Below are positions 1 through 8,334 of a DNA stretch of 64,000 bases, piece after piece. The stretch lies in the NCBI RefSeq assembly GCF_013359945.1, contig NZ_JABWCS010000214.1:150675-214674 (forward strand), given 5' to 3'. The number at the start of each line of letters is the position of its first letter. Position 1 is the first letter of the stretch. This DNA is from Paenibacillus agri (GTDB lineage Bacteria > Bacillota > Bacilli > Paenibacillales > Paenibacillaceae). A model generated the notes under the pieces. The model did no database searches and was not told where the DNA came from. It was given only the letters and a program-made list of their open reading frames with translations. Made by a program: the position numbers and the translations under genes.

Positions 1-806
1 CCAAAGCGAAGATTTTCGCCAATCAACTGGATAGCGACACAGCAGTGCTGAACTGGGATGACCCCGTTTGTCGCGAACTGGTGCCTTATGTAAAAGCAGA
101 ACTGCTGCCTTTCTCTATGACAGAGGAGCTGGTGCAGGGCGTCTTTGTTAGCCCATCCTATGTACCTGATGTTGAAGACGATCTGGAGCGCGTCATTCTC
201 TACCGGAATTCGGCGGGTCAGGAGATAGAGATCGCCCCGGTAGAGTCTATCAGTCTTCTAGGACGCTTCAATGTGGGGAATGCGCTGGCAGCCAGCGCTA
301 TTGCCATAGCGGCGGGGGCTGATCCAGCTGGACTGTCAGCGGTACTGAAGTCTTTCCGTGGTGTAGAGCACCGTTTGGAGTACGTTGCAGATAAAAACGG
401 AGCTGCTTATTATAACAATTCCAAGGCTACGAATTCCAAAGCGACTATGATGGCACTGACATCTCTCCGTAGACCGGTAGTGTTGATTGCTGGGGGACTA
501 GACCGCGGGTCTGATTATCTTGAACTGCTGCCTGTCCTGAGCGGCCGTGTTAAGGGACTTGTGGCGCTGGGAGAGACGAAGGACAAGCTGGTGAACGTGG
601 CGAAGCTGGCAGGATTAAACGCGGTGGTCTCCGTCGATAATGGGGAGAGCGCCGCCGCCGTGCTGGAGCAGGCCGTGCGGGAGGCTTCCGCTCTGGCGGA
701 AGAAGGAGACATCGTTCTCCTGTCCCCTGCATGTGCAAGCTGGGACATGTTCACATCCTATGAAGAGCGCGGGCGTATTTTTAAAGAGGCGGTGCATAAC
801 CTTTAA
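1..806 (+). CDS. murD: UDP-N-acetylmuramoyl-L-alanine--D-glutamate ligase, 3' part
   Basis: Cytoplasmic Mur ligase that adds D-glutamate to UDP-MurNAc-L-alanine in peptidoglycan precursor synthesis. The frame is open from base 3, so the gene starts upstream; about 267 residues are visible. Seen: the Mur-ligase motif NNSKATN in the C-terminal half and LSPACASWDMF close to the end, both typical of MurD. It is followed by ftsW and murG on the same strand, the usual dcw order. The stop is at 804-806 and a small hairpin follows at once. The start codons visible inside the window are internal. Confidence 0.95.
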   Translation, partial: KAKIFANQLDSDTAVLNWDDPVCRELVPYVKAELLPFSMTEELVQGVFVSPSYVPDVEDDLERVILYRNSAGQEIEIAPVESISLLGRFNVGNALAASAIAIAAGADPAGLSAVLKSFRGVEHRLEYVADKNGAAYYNNSKATNSKATMMALTSLRRPVVLIAGGLDRGSDYLELLPVLSGRVKGLVALGETKDKLVNVAKLAGLNAVVSVDNGESAAAVLEQAVREASALAEEGDIVLLSPACASWDMFTSYEERGRIFKEAVHNL

Positions 807-830
807 GTAGGGGGGCGGATAAGCCCCTAC
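807..830 (+). other. Hairpin between murD and ftsW
   Basis: GTAGGGG (807-813) pairs perfectly with CCCCTAC (824-830). There is no T-run, so it is not a standard terminator. It is followed by TACTACGGA, a string that also follows the hairpin between murA and divIB. Confidence 0.45.
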
Positions 831-854
831 TACGGAAGCAGAGGTGTGCTCCTC

Positions 855-1952
855 ATGAACAAATCCCGTCATGCGCCGGATATCTGGCTGCTGATCCCTA
901 TTCTTGCCCTGCTGGTTATCGGCATGGTGATGGTATACAGCGCCGGATCCGTCTTGGGCTTTCGCAATTATGGAGACTCGTTTTATTTTGTCAAAAGGCA
1001 GCTGTTGTTCGCGGGTCTGGGCCTGGTGGTCATGTTCTTTACCGCCAATACGGATTATCGCGTTCTGAAGAAGTTCGCCAAGCCGCTCTTGATCGTTTGT
1101 TTTGTATTACTGGTGATTGTGTTGATCCCTGGAATCGGGGTCGTGCGCGGCGGGGCGCGCAGTTGGCTGGGTATCAGCTCCTTCGGTATTCAGCCCTCGG
1201 AGTTCATGAAGATGGGCATGATCCTGTTCCTGGCCAATTGGCTGGGGCGCGATGATTATGATATTTCCACCTTCACCCGTGGACTGCTGCCTCCGCTCGC
1301 ACTGATTGGCACGGCCTTTGGTCTGATTATGCTTCAGCCTGACCTTGGGACGGGCACCGTCATGTTTGGTGCCGCATTGATGATGGTCTTCACAGCCGGC
1401 GCCCGAATGAAGCACCTTGTATCGCTTGGTATTGCGGGCCTGGCCGGATTTGCCGGGCTGATCGCTACGGCACCGTACCGTCTGCAACGGATTACGGCGT
1501 TCCTGGACCCTTGGTCCGATCCGCTCGGCGCAGGCTATCAGATTATCCAATCGCTGTACGCCATCGGTCCTGGCGGACTTGGGGGTATGGGACTTGGAAT
1601 GAGCCGCCAGAAGTATAGTTATGTGCCGGAACCACAGACTGATTTTATTTTTTCTATATTGGCCGAGGAACTGGGCTTTATCGGGGGCTTGGCGGTGCTG
1701 ACCTTGTTCCTGATTCTGATCTGGCGCGGGATGAGGGTGGCGATGAGCCTGCCTGACCGCTTCGGGAGCTACTTAGCTGTAGGCATCGTCTGTATGGTGG
1801 CTGTGCAGGTCGTCATCAACATCGGTGTAGTTATCGGCCTGATGCCGGTAACGGGCATTACGCTTCCGCTGATCAGCTATGGCGGGTCCTCGTTAACTCT
1901 CATGCTCACGGCACTCGGCATTCTACTGAATTTATCCCGTTATGCGAGGTGA
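855..1952 (+). CDS. ftsW: SEDS-family peptidoglycan glycosyltransferase, FtsW/SpoVE type
   Basis: Polytopic membrane protein (365 aa) of the SEDS family, which polymerises glycan strands from lipid II with a partner class B PBP. Seen: about ten hydrophobic segments, the signature GYQIIQSLYAIGPGG in the large extracellular loop, and GITLPLISYGGSS near the C-terminus. The start is taken at ATG 855 because GAGG at 841-844 is well spaced for it; the in-frame GTG at 846 would sit on the Shine-Dalgarno. In B. subtilis the gene at this place is spoVE, so a sporulation role is as likely as division. It overlaps the Shine-Dalgarno region of murG. Confidence 0.93.
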   Translation: MNKSRHAPDIWLLIPILALLVIGMVMVYSAGSVLGFRNYGDSFYFVKRQLLFAGLGLVVMFFTANTDYRVLKKFAKPLLIVCFVLLVIVLIPGIGVVRGGARSWLGISSFGIQPSEFMKMGMILFLANWLGRDDYDISTFTRGLLPPLALIGTAFGLIMLQPDLGTGTVMFGAALMMVFTAGARMKHLVSLGIAGLAGFAGLIATAPYRLQRITAFLDPWSDPLGAGYQIIQSLYAIGPGGLGGMGLGMSRQKYSYVPEPQTDFIFSILAEELGFIGGLAVLTLFLILIWRGMRVAMSLPDRFGSYLAVGIVCMVAVQVVINIGVVIGLMPVTGITLPLISYGGSSLTLMLTALGILLNLSRYAR

Positions 1953-1957
1953 AAGGC

Positions 1958-3070
1958 ATGCGTATTGTATTAAGTGGCGGCGGTACGGGTGGACATATCT
2001 ATCCGGCCGTAGCTGTCGCAAGGCAACTGGAAGCAGAGGACGACCAGGCTGCTTTTCTGTATATTGGCGGCACGCGCGGCCTGGAGAGCAAATTGGTTCC
2101 CCAGGAGAACATTCCATTCAAATCTATTGATATTACCGGCTTCCGCCGCAAGCTGTCTCTGGATAACGTTAAGACCGTTATACGTTTTCTGAAGGGAGTC
2201 AGGGCCTCTAAAGAGATGCTCAAAGAGTTCAAGCCGGATGTAGTGATCGGGACGGGCGGTTATGTCTGCGGTCCTGTCGTGTATGCCGCATCAAGGCTGG
2301 GCATCCCAACCCTGATTCATGAGCAGAATGCCATTCCTGGTCTGACTAACCGCTTCCTGAGCCGTTACGCAGATACAGTGGCTGTCAGCTTTGAAGGCAC
2401 GGAATCCGCATTTCCTGGTGGTAAACGGGTCATTTATACCGGCAACCCGCGGGCTACTACAGTAACCACGGCAAGCGCACAGCGTGGGTATGCATCGCTT
2501 GGTATTCCCGAAGACAGCACAGTTGTGCTGGTGGTCGGCGGCAGCCGGGGAGCGAAGGCCATCAATGATGCGATGATTGACATGGCCCCTTTTGTGGGTA
2601 AGGGTAATGGAGTTCATTACGTTTATGTGACTGGCGAGCCTTATTTTGAAGAGACCCGCAAAGCGCTGCGGCAAAAATTGGGGAGCCTCCCCAACTGGCT
2701 GCATGTGCTTCCTTATATTCACAATATGCCGGAAGTACTGGCGTGCACGTCGCTGATCGTCAACCGTGCGGGCGCATCATTTCTTTCGGAGATTACGGCT
2801 TTGGGCATTCCTTCTGTACTTATACCTTCTCCTAATGTAACGAACAATCACCAGGAAGCCAACGCCAGACAGTTGGAGCGGGAAGGCGCCGCCGTGGTAG
2901 TGTTGGAGAAGGAACTGAACGGGCAGGCACTGCATGAAGCCATTGCGAAGATTATCGGAGATGAAGGTGTTCGCCGTAAAATGTCTGACTCCTCGCTGCG
3001 TCTGGGCAAAAGAGATTCTGCCGCGCTGGTCGTCAGTGAGCTGTACAAACTCGTCGGCAAGCAAAAGTAA
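1958..3070 (+). CDS. murG: Undecaprenyl-PP-MurNAc-pentapeptide GlcNAc transferase
   Basis: Membrane-associated GT28 enzyme (370 aa) that transfers GlcNAc to lipid I, making lipid II. Seen: the N-terminal G-loop GGGTGGHIYPA, GTGGYVCGP, HEQNAIPG, and the C-terminal donor-site region NRAGASFLSEITALGIPSVLIP. The start is set at ATG 1958, six bases after GAGGTG (1946-1951), which overlaps the ftsW stop; a GTG at 1949 is in frame but lies inside that Shine-Dalgarno. Tight coupling with ftsW suggests one transcript. Confidence 0.96.
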   Translation: MRIVLSGGGTGGHIYPAVAVARQLEAEDDQAAFLYIGGTRGLESKLVPQENIPFKSIDITGFRRKLSLDNVKTVIRFLKGVRASKEMLKEFKPDVVIGTGGYVCGPVVYAASRLGIPTLIHEQNAIPGLTNRFLSRYADTVAVSFEGTESAFPGGKRVIYTGNPRATTVTTASAQRGYASLGIPEDSTVVLVVGGSRGAKAINDAMIDMAPFVGKGNGVHYVYVTGEPYFEETRKALRQKLGSLPNWLHVLPYIHNMPEVLACTSLIVNRAGASFLSEITALGIPSVLIPSPNVTNNHQEANARQLEREGAAVVVLEKELNGQALHEAIAKIIGDEGVRRKMSDSSLRLGKRDSAALVVSELYKLVGKQK

Positions 3071-3327
3071 TTCCTCAGCGGCTATAGTACAGGCCGCACG
3101 ACAGCGGGAAATAGGTCTTGATTTAGGGCAGCGGTGGCGGAAAATGCCTTATTGGCAGCCACAGTCACACACCCGAGGGATTGAACATAGGATAATCCTA
3201 TAATCGTGACAATCACCCAGACACTTCCGGTATTGAAATGCGCAGGCGGGCGTTCCTGTTCATTTCACGAAGGCCCTGGTACCGGAAGTGTTTGTGGTGG
3301 GTGAGCGGTAATCTCGGAGGTGATACA
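3071..3327 (+). promoter_or_regulatory. Structured leader upstream of murA
   Basis: A 257-bp gap with a long imperfect inverted repeat over 3213-3304. Three nested perfect blocks pair: TCACCCA (3213-3219) with TGGGTGA (3298-3304), ACACTTCCGGTA (3221-3232) with TACCGGAAGTGT (3280-3291), and TGAAATG (3234-3240) with CATTTCA (3261-3267). The murA Shine-Dalgarno GGAGGTGAT follows at 3317. No T-run is present. A TATAAT occurs at 3199-3204 without a good -35. Regulatory role is inferred only. Confidence 0.5.
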
Positions 3328-4611
3328 TTGGACAAATTGGTGATTGAGGGTGGGAGTCCCCTGTCCGGCACCATTCGGATCCATGGAGCAAAAAATGCGG
3401 CGCTGCCGATCCTGGCGGCAAGTCTGCTGGCCGAAGGAGTTCACTCACTGCATAATGTGCCGAAGCTGCTGGACACCGTGACCATGCTGGATATTTTGGA
3501 CCGGCTGGGCTGCAAAAGTGTGCATGAAGAGGAGAGGGTGACAATTGACACATCCTCCGTGACTACTTCTCATGTTCCAGAGGATTTAATGCGGCAGATG
3601 AGGTCCTCGATCTTTCTGATGGGTCCGCTCCTCGCAAGGTTTGGTGAGGTGAAGATCTATCAGCCCGGTGGCTGTGCTATCGGTGAACGCAAGATTGATC
3701 TTCATTTGCAGGGGCTAAAGGCGCTCGGTGCGGTGATCGAGGAAAGTAGTGGCCAAATCTCCTGCAGGGCAGAAAAGCTTACGGGAAGTGATATTCACCT
3801 AGACTACCCAAGCGTAGGGGCTACAGAGAATATTATGATGGCTGCGGCTACGGCGGAAGGCACCACAACGATAACCGGTGCGGCCAGGGAACCGGAGATA
3901 CAGGATCTTCAACATTTTTTGAACAAGATGGGGGCTCAGATCATGGGTGCAGGAACTGATACCATCACAATTCAAGGTGTGAAGAAGCTTTATCCCTGTA
4001 CGTACGAGGTCATTCCGGACCGGATTGTAGCTGGAACCGTAATGATTGCAGCGGCGGCAACACGGGGGAACGTTACGTTGACGCATACCAACGCAGGGCA
4101 TTTGACCTCGCTCATTCATGTGCTCAAGCGCGCCGGTGTTCAAATTACAGTCTGCAATGATATAATTAATGTCAGCTGTATGGGGCGTCCGCGGGGGGTA
4201 GAACGAATAGTGACTTCTCCATATCCTTCGTTTCCGACGGACCTCCAGTCTCAGGTGATGGTGCTGCTGTCGCTAGCCGACGGTTTTAGTGTGATCAAAG
4301 AAACCGTGTTTGAGGGTCGATTCAAGCATGTGGAGGAAATGGCCCGTATGGGTGCGGATATTTCTATTGACCTGAACCGGGCGTTCATTCGCGGTGTGCA
4401 GAGGCTCTACGGAGCTACTGTGGAGGCAACAGACCTGCGGGCGGGGGCAGCGCTTGTGATTGCCGGCCTTGCCGCCAACGGGACGACCATTGTCGAGCAG
4501 GCGCATCATATTGACCGGGGCTATGACGGTATTGAGAAGTTGTTTCAGAAACTGGGTGCCCGTATTAGCCGCAAGGTACCTGTTCCGGGACCGATTGATT
4601 TGGCCAATTAA
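3328..4611 (+). CDS. murA: UDP-N-acetylglucosamine 1-carboxyvinyltransferase
   Basis: First committed step of peptidoglycan synthesis: transfers enolpyruvate from PEP to UDP-GlcNAc (the fosfomycin target). 427 aa, the usual length. Seen: DKLVIEGGSPLSGTIRIHGAKNAALP at the N-terminus region and the catalytic-loop cysteine in PGGCAIG (Cys116). The start is TTG 3328, nine bases or fewer after GGAGGTGAT; a longer frame from 3238 begins inside the leader hairpin and has no ribosome site. B. subtilis has murB at this place, so the cluster differs there. Confidence 0.95.
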   Translation: MDKLVIEGGSPLSGTIRIHGAKNAALPILAASLLAEGVHSLHNVPKLLDTVTMLDILDRLGCKSVHEEERVTIDTSSVTTSHVPEDLMRQMRSSIFLMGPLLARFGEVKIYQPGGCAIGERKIDLHLQGLKALGAVIEESSGQISCRAEKLTGSDIHLDYPSVGATENIMMAAATAEGTTTITGAAREPEIQDLQHFLNKMGAQIMGAGTDTITIQGVKKLYPCTYEVIPDRIVAGTVMIAAAATRGNVTLTHTNAGHLTSLIHVLKRAGVQITVCNDIINVSCMGRPRGVERIVTSPYPSFPTDLQSQVMVLLSLADGFSVIKETVFEGRFKHVEEMARMGADISIDLNRAFIRGVQRLYGATVEATDLRAGAALVIAGLAANGTTIVEQAHHIDRGYDGIEKLFQKLGARISRKVPVPGPIDLAN

Positions 4612-4615
4612 AGCT

Positions 4616-4656
4616 CCCTGTCTCCTTCGGAAGAATTGCCCGGGAAGGAGACAGGG
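4616..4656 (+). other. Hairpin between murA and divIB
   Basis: CCCTGTCTCCTT (4616-4627) pairs perfectly with AAGGAGACAGGG (4645-4656), 17-nt loop. No T-run follows, so read-through into divIB is likely. It is followed by TTACTACGGA, nearly the same string that follows the murD-ftsW hairpin. Confidence 0.5.
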
Positions 4657-4677
4657 CCTTACTACGGAGAAATGAGA

Positions 4678-5427
4678 ATGTCTAAAACCACTGTGCCTCT
4701 CTTGAAAGAGGACAAGCCCAAAAAGAAAATGAGCCGCAAGGTTACCTTTATTCTAATCCTGCTGTTCACCGCGCTGCTCGCTGTGATTTTTTTTCGTTCG
4801 TCTGCCAGCCGGATTACAGAGATAGATTTTGAGGGAAGTAAGTATTCGACACAAGAAGAATTGTTAGCCCAAAGCGGTTTGCAGACCGGAGGACAGTTCT
4901 TTGCTGTCTCCAAGAGCGCTGTGGAGGAATCTCTGATGAAGCTGGATACAGTGCAAAAAGCAACGGTGGATAAAAAGTTCCCAGGTGTAATCTCCATACA
5001 CATTGAGGAGTACCCGGCGGTGGCTTATGAGCTGGATCAGGATGGCAGCCTCAAGGCCATTCTCTCTAGCGGAGCAGCTGTCAAGGTAAATGAGACCGGA
5101 ATTGCCGTCGAGAAGCCTATTTTGACCAATTGGAATCCATCCGATCCGTTTAAGGCAAAGCTCTCGCAGGTACTGGCTGGGATTCCTAATGAGCTGACGA
5201 GCGATATTTCTGAAATTGTACCTTCGCCGACGCTGTCTTTTCCAGACAGAATCAAGCTGTACACCCGCTCCAAATTCGAGGTGATTACGGCGATTTCGCT
5301 GCTAAAGAACAAGGTGGGCTATCTTAATCAGGTCATAGAAACGGAGCAACCCGGATTGATCACGATGCTGGAGGCGGATTCCTACGTTCCATTCCAACCG
5401 GAAGACGCAGAAACAGAGGGGAAATAG
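4678..5427 (+). CDS. divIB: Cell division protein DivIB/FtsQ
   Basis: Bitopic division protein (249 aa) that joins FtsL and DivIC at the septum. Seen: a basic cytoplasmic N-terminus (KEDKPKKKMSRK), one membrane segment (residues about 22-40), then a POTRA domain starting at ITEIDFEGSKYSTQEELL, with the typical KKFPGVISIHIEEYPAVAY strand. The start is ATG 4678 with GGAGA at 4666-4670; the ATG at 4672 is too close to that site. Short for FtsQ but normal for Bacillales DivIB. Confidence 0.88.
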   Translation: MSKTTVPLLKEDKPKKKMSRKVTFILILLFTALLAVIFFRSSASRITEIDFEGSKYSTQEELLAQSGLQTGGQFFAVSKSAVEESLMKLDTVQKATVDKKFPGVISIHIEEYPAVAYELDQDGSLKAILSSGAAVKVNETGIAVEKPILTNWNPSDPFKAKLSQVLAGIPNELTSDISEIVPSPTLSFPDRIKLYTRSKFEVITAISLLKNKVGYLNQVIETEQPGLITMLEADSYVPFQPEDAETEGK

Positions 5428-5774
5428 GTACACAAGAGTAAATAGTCCCTACTAATAGATTTAAAAAAATGCTAAAATAGATTTTATGGGTTATGAGCTC
5501 CATCCCTCTTTTTTCTCCGGATTTTTTTGGAATCTGAGCATATTTATGGATATATTTTCACTCTTTTGCTTATATTTCTTGTGTGAAATGGTCTGCTTTT
5601 TGCTTTTTAGCAGAGTCATTTGCTTCTGGGATAGCTGTATTATTATTCCACTCAAAAAATTTGTAGAAAAAAGAGGGAAAGGATTAGGTATGTTGAATAT
5701 GTACAGAAGATGTTTCCCGAGAACGGGAAAGGCTTTGCAATTTACTTTGATTATAACAGGAGGTGCCATAGGGC
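5428..5774 (+). other. Intergenic region upstream of ftsA
   Basis: 347 bp without a convincing gene. It is T-rich and an open frame through it (5486-5788) has a composition unlike a real protein and no ribosome site. It contains a perfect short hairpin TTTCCCG-AGAA-CGGGAAA at 5713-5730, about 45 bp before the ftsA start. The promoter of ftsAZ should be here but I could not identify one with confidence. Confidence 0.5.
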
Positions 5775-7037
5775 TTGAGCAACAATGACATCATTGTTAG
5801 TTTGGACATCGGTACATCCAAAGTTCGGGCGATCATTGGTGAAGTTACCAATGGAACCTTTAATATTATTGGCGTTGGATCTGCTGATTCGGAAGGAATA
5901 CGCAAAGGTGCGATTGTAGATATCGACCAGACTGTGCAATCAATCAGAAGCGCTGTAGAACATGCAGAGCAGATGGTTGGTATTCAAATATCCGAGGTCT
6001 ATGTCGGGATTACCGGCAACCATATCGGCCTGCAATCCAGCCACGGTGTTGTGGCCGTTCAGAATGAAGACCGTGAGATCGGTGAAGACGATATTGATCG
6101 CGTGATCAAGGCAGCAGAGGTGCTCGCCTTGCCTCCAGAACGCGAAGTGATCGATGTTGTCGCCAAGCAATATATCGTCGATGGCCTCGAGGGCATTCAG
6201 GACCCGCGCGGGATGATAGGCGTCCGTCTGGAAGTTGACGCGACCATTATCACTGGTGCGAAGACGCCAATACATAATTTGCTGCGCTGCGTAGAGAAAT
6301 CAGGATTGAAAGTTAAGGATCTTGTACTGATGTCTCTTGGCGCTGGTGGATTGGCGCTCTCTAAAGACGAGAAGTCGATGGGATCGGTCTTGGTCGATAT
6401 CGGAGCAGGATCAACTACAATTGCCGTATATGAAGAGGGTTCCCTCACTGCAACCTCTACGATTCCGATCGGAGGGGAATTTGTAACCAATGATATTGCC
6501 TATGGACTTCGGACACTGACCGATCAGGCGGAGAAGGTGAAGCTGAAGTACGGCTGCGCCTGGATCGACGATGCGGCTTCGGATGTGGTCTTCAAAGTGC
6601 TGCGTATTGGCAGCAACGTGGAGAAGGAGTTCAACCAGGAGGATCTGGCGGCGATTATTGAACCGCGAGTCCAGGAAATTTTCCATCTAATCCGCAAGGA
6701 AGTGAAGCGCCTGGGTTACAGTGAGCTTCCCGGAGGTTATATACTATCGGGCGGCACTGTTTCTATGCCAGGTGTGTTAAAGGTTGCTCAAGCAGAGCTG
6801 GCGGCATCTGTACGTATAGCTGTACCCGATTATATCGGTGTGCGCGACCCCGGATTTACCGGTGGTGTCGGCATTCTGCATAATGTGGTCCGCAGATTCC
6901 GTGGACGCAGTACCGGCGGAAGCGGCAACAAGAAGACGGCGGCCCGCACGAAGCAGAGTGCCGCACCCAACCAGGATACCGCTCGGAAGCCTGGATTGGT
7001 AGAACGTCTGAAGAACATGTTCAGCGAGTTTATATAA
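5775..7037 (+). CDS. ftsA: Cell division protein FtsA
   Basis: Actin-like ATPase (420 aa) that anchors FtsZ to the membrane. Seen: phosphate-1 motif IVSLDIGTSKVRAIIG at the N-terminus, the 1C/SHS2 region, phosphate-2 SVLVDIGAGSTTIAVY, adenosine motif GGYILSGGTVSMPG, and a C-terminal amphipathic helix VERLKNMFSEFI, which is the membrane anchor. Start TTG 5775 follows a strong AGGAGGTG (5758-5765). It sits just before ftsZ, as in nearly all Firmicutes. Confidence 0.96.
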   Translation: MSNNDIIVSLDIGTSKVRAIIGEVTNGTFNIIGVGSADSEGIRKGAIVDIDQTVQSIRSAVEHAEQMVGIQISEVYVGITGNHIGLQSSHGVVAVQNEDREIGEDDIDRVIKAAEVLALPPEREVIDVVAKQYIVDGLEGIQDPRGMIGVRLEVDATIITGAKTPIHNLLRCVEKSGLKVKDLVLMSLGAGGLALSKDEKSMGSVLVDIGAGSTTIAVYEEGSLTATSTIPIGGEFVTNDIAYGLRTLTDQAEKVKLKYGCAWIDDAASDVVFKVLRIGSNVEKEFNQEDLAAIIEPRVQEIFHLIRKEVKRLGYSELPGGYILSGGTVSMPGVLKVAQAELAASVRIAVPDYIGVRDPGFTGGVGILHNVVRRFRGRSTGGSGNKKTAARTKQSAAPNQDTARKPGLVERLKNMFSEFI

Positions 7038-7100
7038 CTGTAAGACCAGATATACTTGGACCGGGCATCCAAGCACTTTTCTAGGGGGAGATGGAACAAT

Positions 7101-8222
7101 ATGTTGGAATTTGATTTTGAAATGGAGAGCTTGGCGCAAATAAAAGTCATTGGCGTGGGTGGCGGCGGAAGCAATGCGGTCAACCGGATGATCGAAAATG
7201 GCGTTCAAGGCGTTGAGTTCATTACCGTTAACACGGATGCCCAGGCGCTGCATATGGCCAAATCGGAGCATAAGCTGCAAATTGGGGATAAATTGACTCG
7301 TGGACTTGGTGCAGGAGCCAATCCAGAGGTCGGCAAAAAAGCGGCTGAGGAATCCCGTGATTTGATCTCAAATACGCTTAAGGGTGCAGACATGGTATTT
7401 GTTACCGCAGGAATGGGCGGCGGCACAGGAACAGGAGCAGCACCGGTAATTGCTGAAATTGCAAGAGAGTGTGGAGCATTGACTGTAGGCGTGGTGACAC
7501 GCCCGTTTACCTTTGAAGGCAGAAAGCGTTCGAATCAAGCTGATCTTGGTATTGAAGCTTTGAAAGAAAAGGTTGATACCTTAATCGTTATCCCGAATGA
7601 CCGACTTCTCGAAATCGTCGACAAGAAGACCCCGATGCTTGAAGCTTTCCGCGAAGCGGACAACGTATTGCGCCAAGCAGTACAGGGTATCTCGGATTTG
7701 ATTCAGGTTCCCGGCTTAATCAACCTTGACTTTGCAGACGTGAAGACGATCATGACTGAACGTGGTTCAGCACTGATGGGTATTGGTATCGCCAACGGTG
7801 AGAACCGTGCTGCGGAAGCTGCACGCAAAGCGATTATGAGCCCGCTCCTGGAGACGTCTATTGAAGGCGCACGCGGAGTTATCATGAATATTACCGGTGG
7901 CTCTAACCTTTCGCTTTATGAGGTTAATGAAGCGGCGGAAATCGTCACTGAGGCATCGGACCCGGAAGTAAATATGATCTTTGGTGCGATTATCGAAGAG
8001 AGTATGAAGGATGAGATCAAAGTTACGGTTATCGCGACTGGCTTTGAACATAAGCCTTCTTCTATGGCTCCTGGTCGTCGTCCGGCAGCTCCGAGTACGA
8101 GTACCGAGCCTGCAGCGGCGGATAAGAATGCTAATTTGCGTCCGTTCGGCAATCAGAATACTTCTGATCAGCTCGATATTCCAACGTTCCTCCGGAACCG
8201 TACACGTGGCAATAATGACTAA
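7101..8222 (+). CDS. ftsZ: Cell division protein FtsZ
   Basis: Tubulin-like GTPase that forms the Z ring, 373 aa. Seen: IKVIGVGGGGSNAVNRM at the N-terminus, the GTP-binding signature GGGTGTG (residues 106-112), the T7 loop region NLDFADVKTIM, and the C-terminal peptide DIPTFLRNR that binds FtsA and SepF. The start is ATG 7101 with AGGGGGAGAT upstream; the in-frame codon at 7056 adds 15 residues unlike FtsZ. A strong terminator follows. Confidence 0.97.
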   Translation: MLEFDFEMESLAQIKVIGVGGGGSNAVNRMIENGVQGVEFITVNTDAQALHMAKSEHKLQIGDKLTRGLGAGANPEVGKKAAEESRDLISNTLKGADMVFVTAGMGGGTGTGAAPVIAEIARECGALTVGVVTRPFTFEGRKRSNQADLGIEALKEKVDTLIVIPNDRLLEIVDKKTPMLEAFREADNVLRQAVQGISDLIQVPGLINLDFADVKTIMTERGSALMGIGIANGENRAAEAARKAIMSPLLETSIEGARGVIMNITGGSNLSLYEVNEAAEIVTEASDPEVNMIFGAIIEESMKDEIKVTVIATGFEHKPSSMAPGRRPAAPSTSTEPAAADKNANLRPFGNQNTSDQLDIPTFLRNRTRGNND

Positions 8223-8248
8223 ATAGATTTTAATGAGATATACGGAAG

Positions 8249-8295
8249 CACCGTATTGCTTTAGCTGACAGCTAGGGGCAATGCGGTGTTTTTTT
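8249..8295 (+). terminator. Terminator after ftsZ
   Basis: CACCGTATTGC (8249-8259) pairs with GCAATGCGGTG (8278-8288; one mismatch), followed by a T-run at 8289-8295. Confidence 0.85.
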
Positions 8296-8334
8296 ATTGT
8301 GCCTGCTGTTATAATAACAATAACGGGAGATGAC

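Noticed and set aside
5486..5788. 100-codon frame upstream of ftsA
   Set aside because: Phe/Cys-rich translation from a T-rich leader, no Shine-Dalgarno, and it overlaps the ftsA start.
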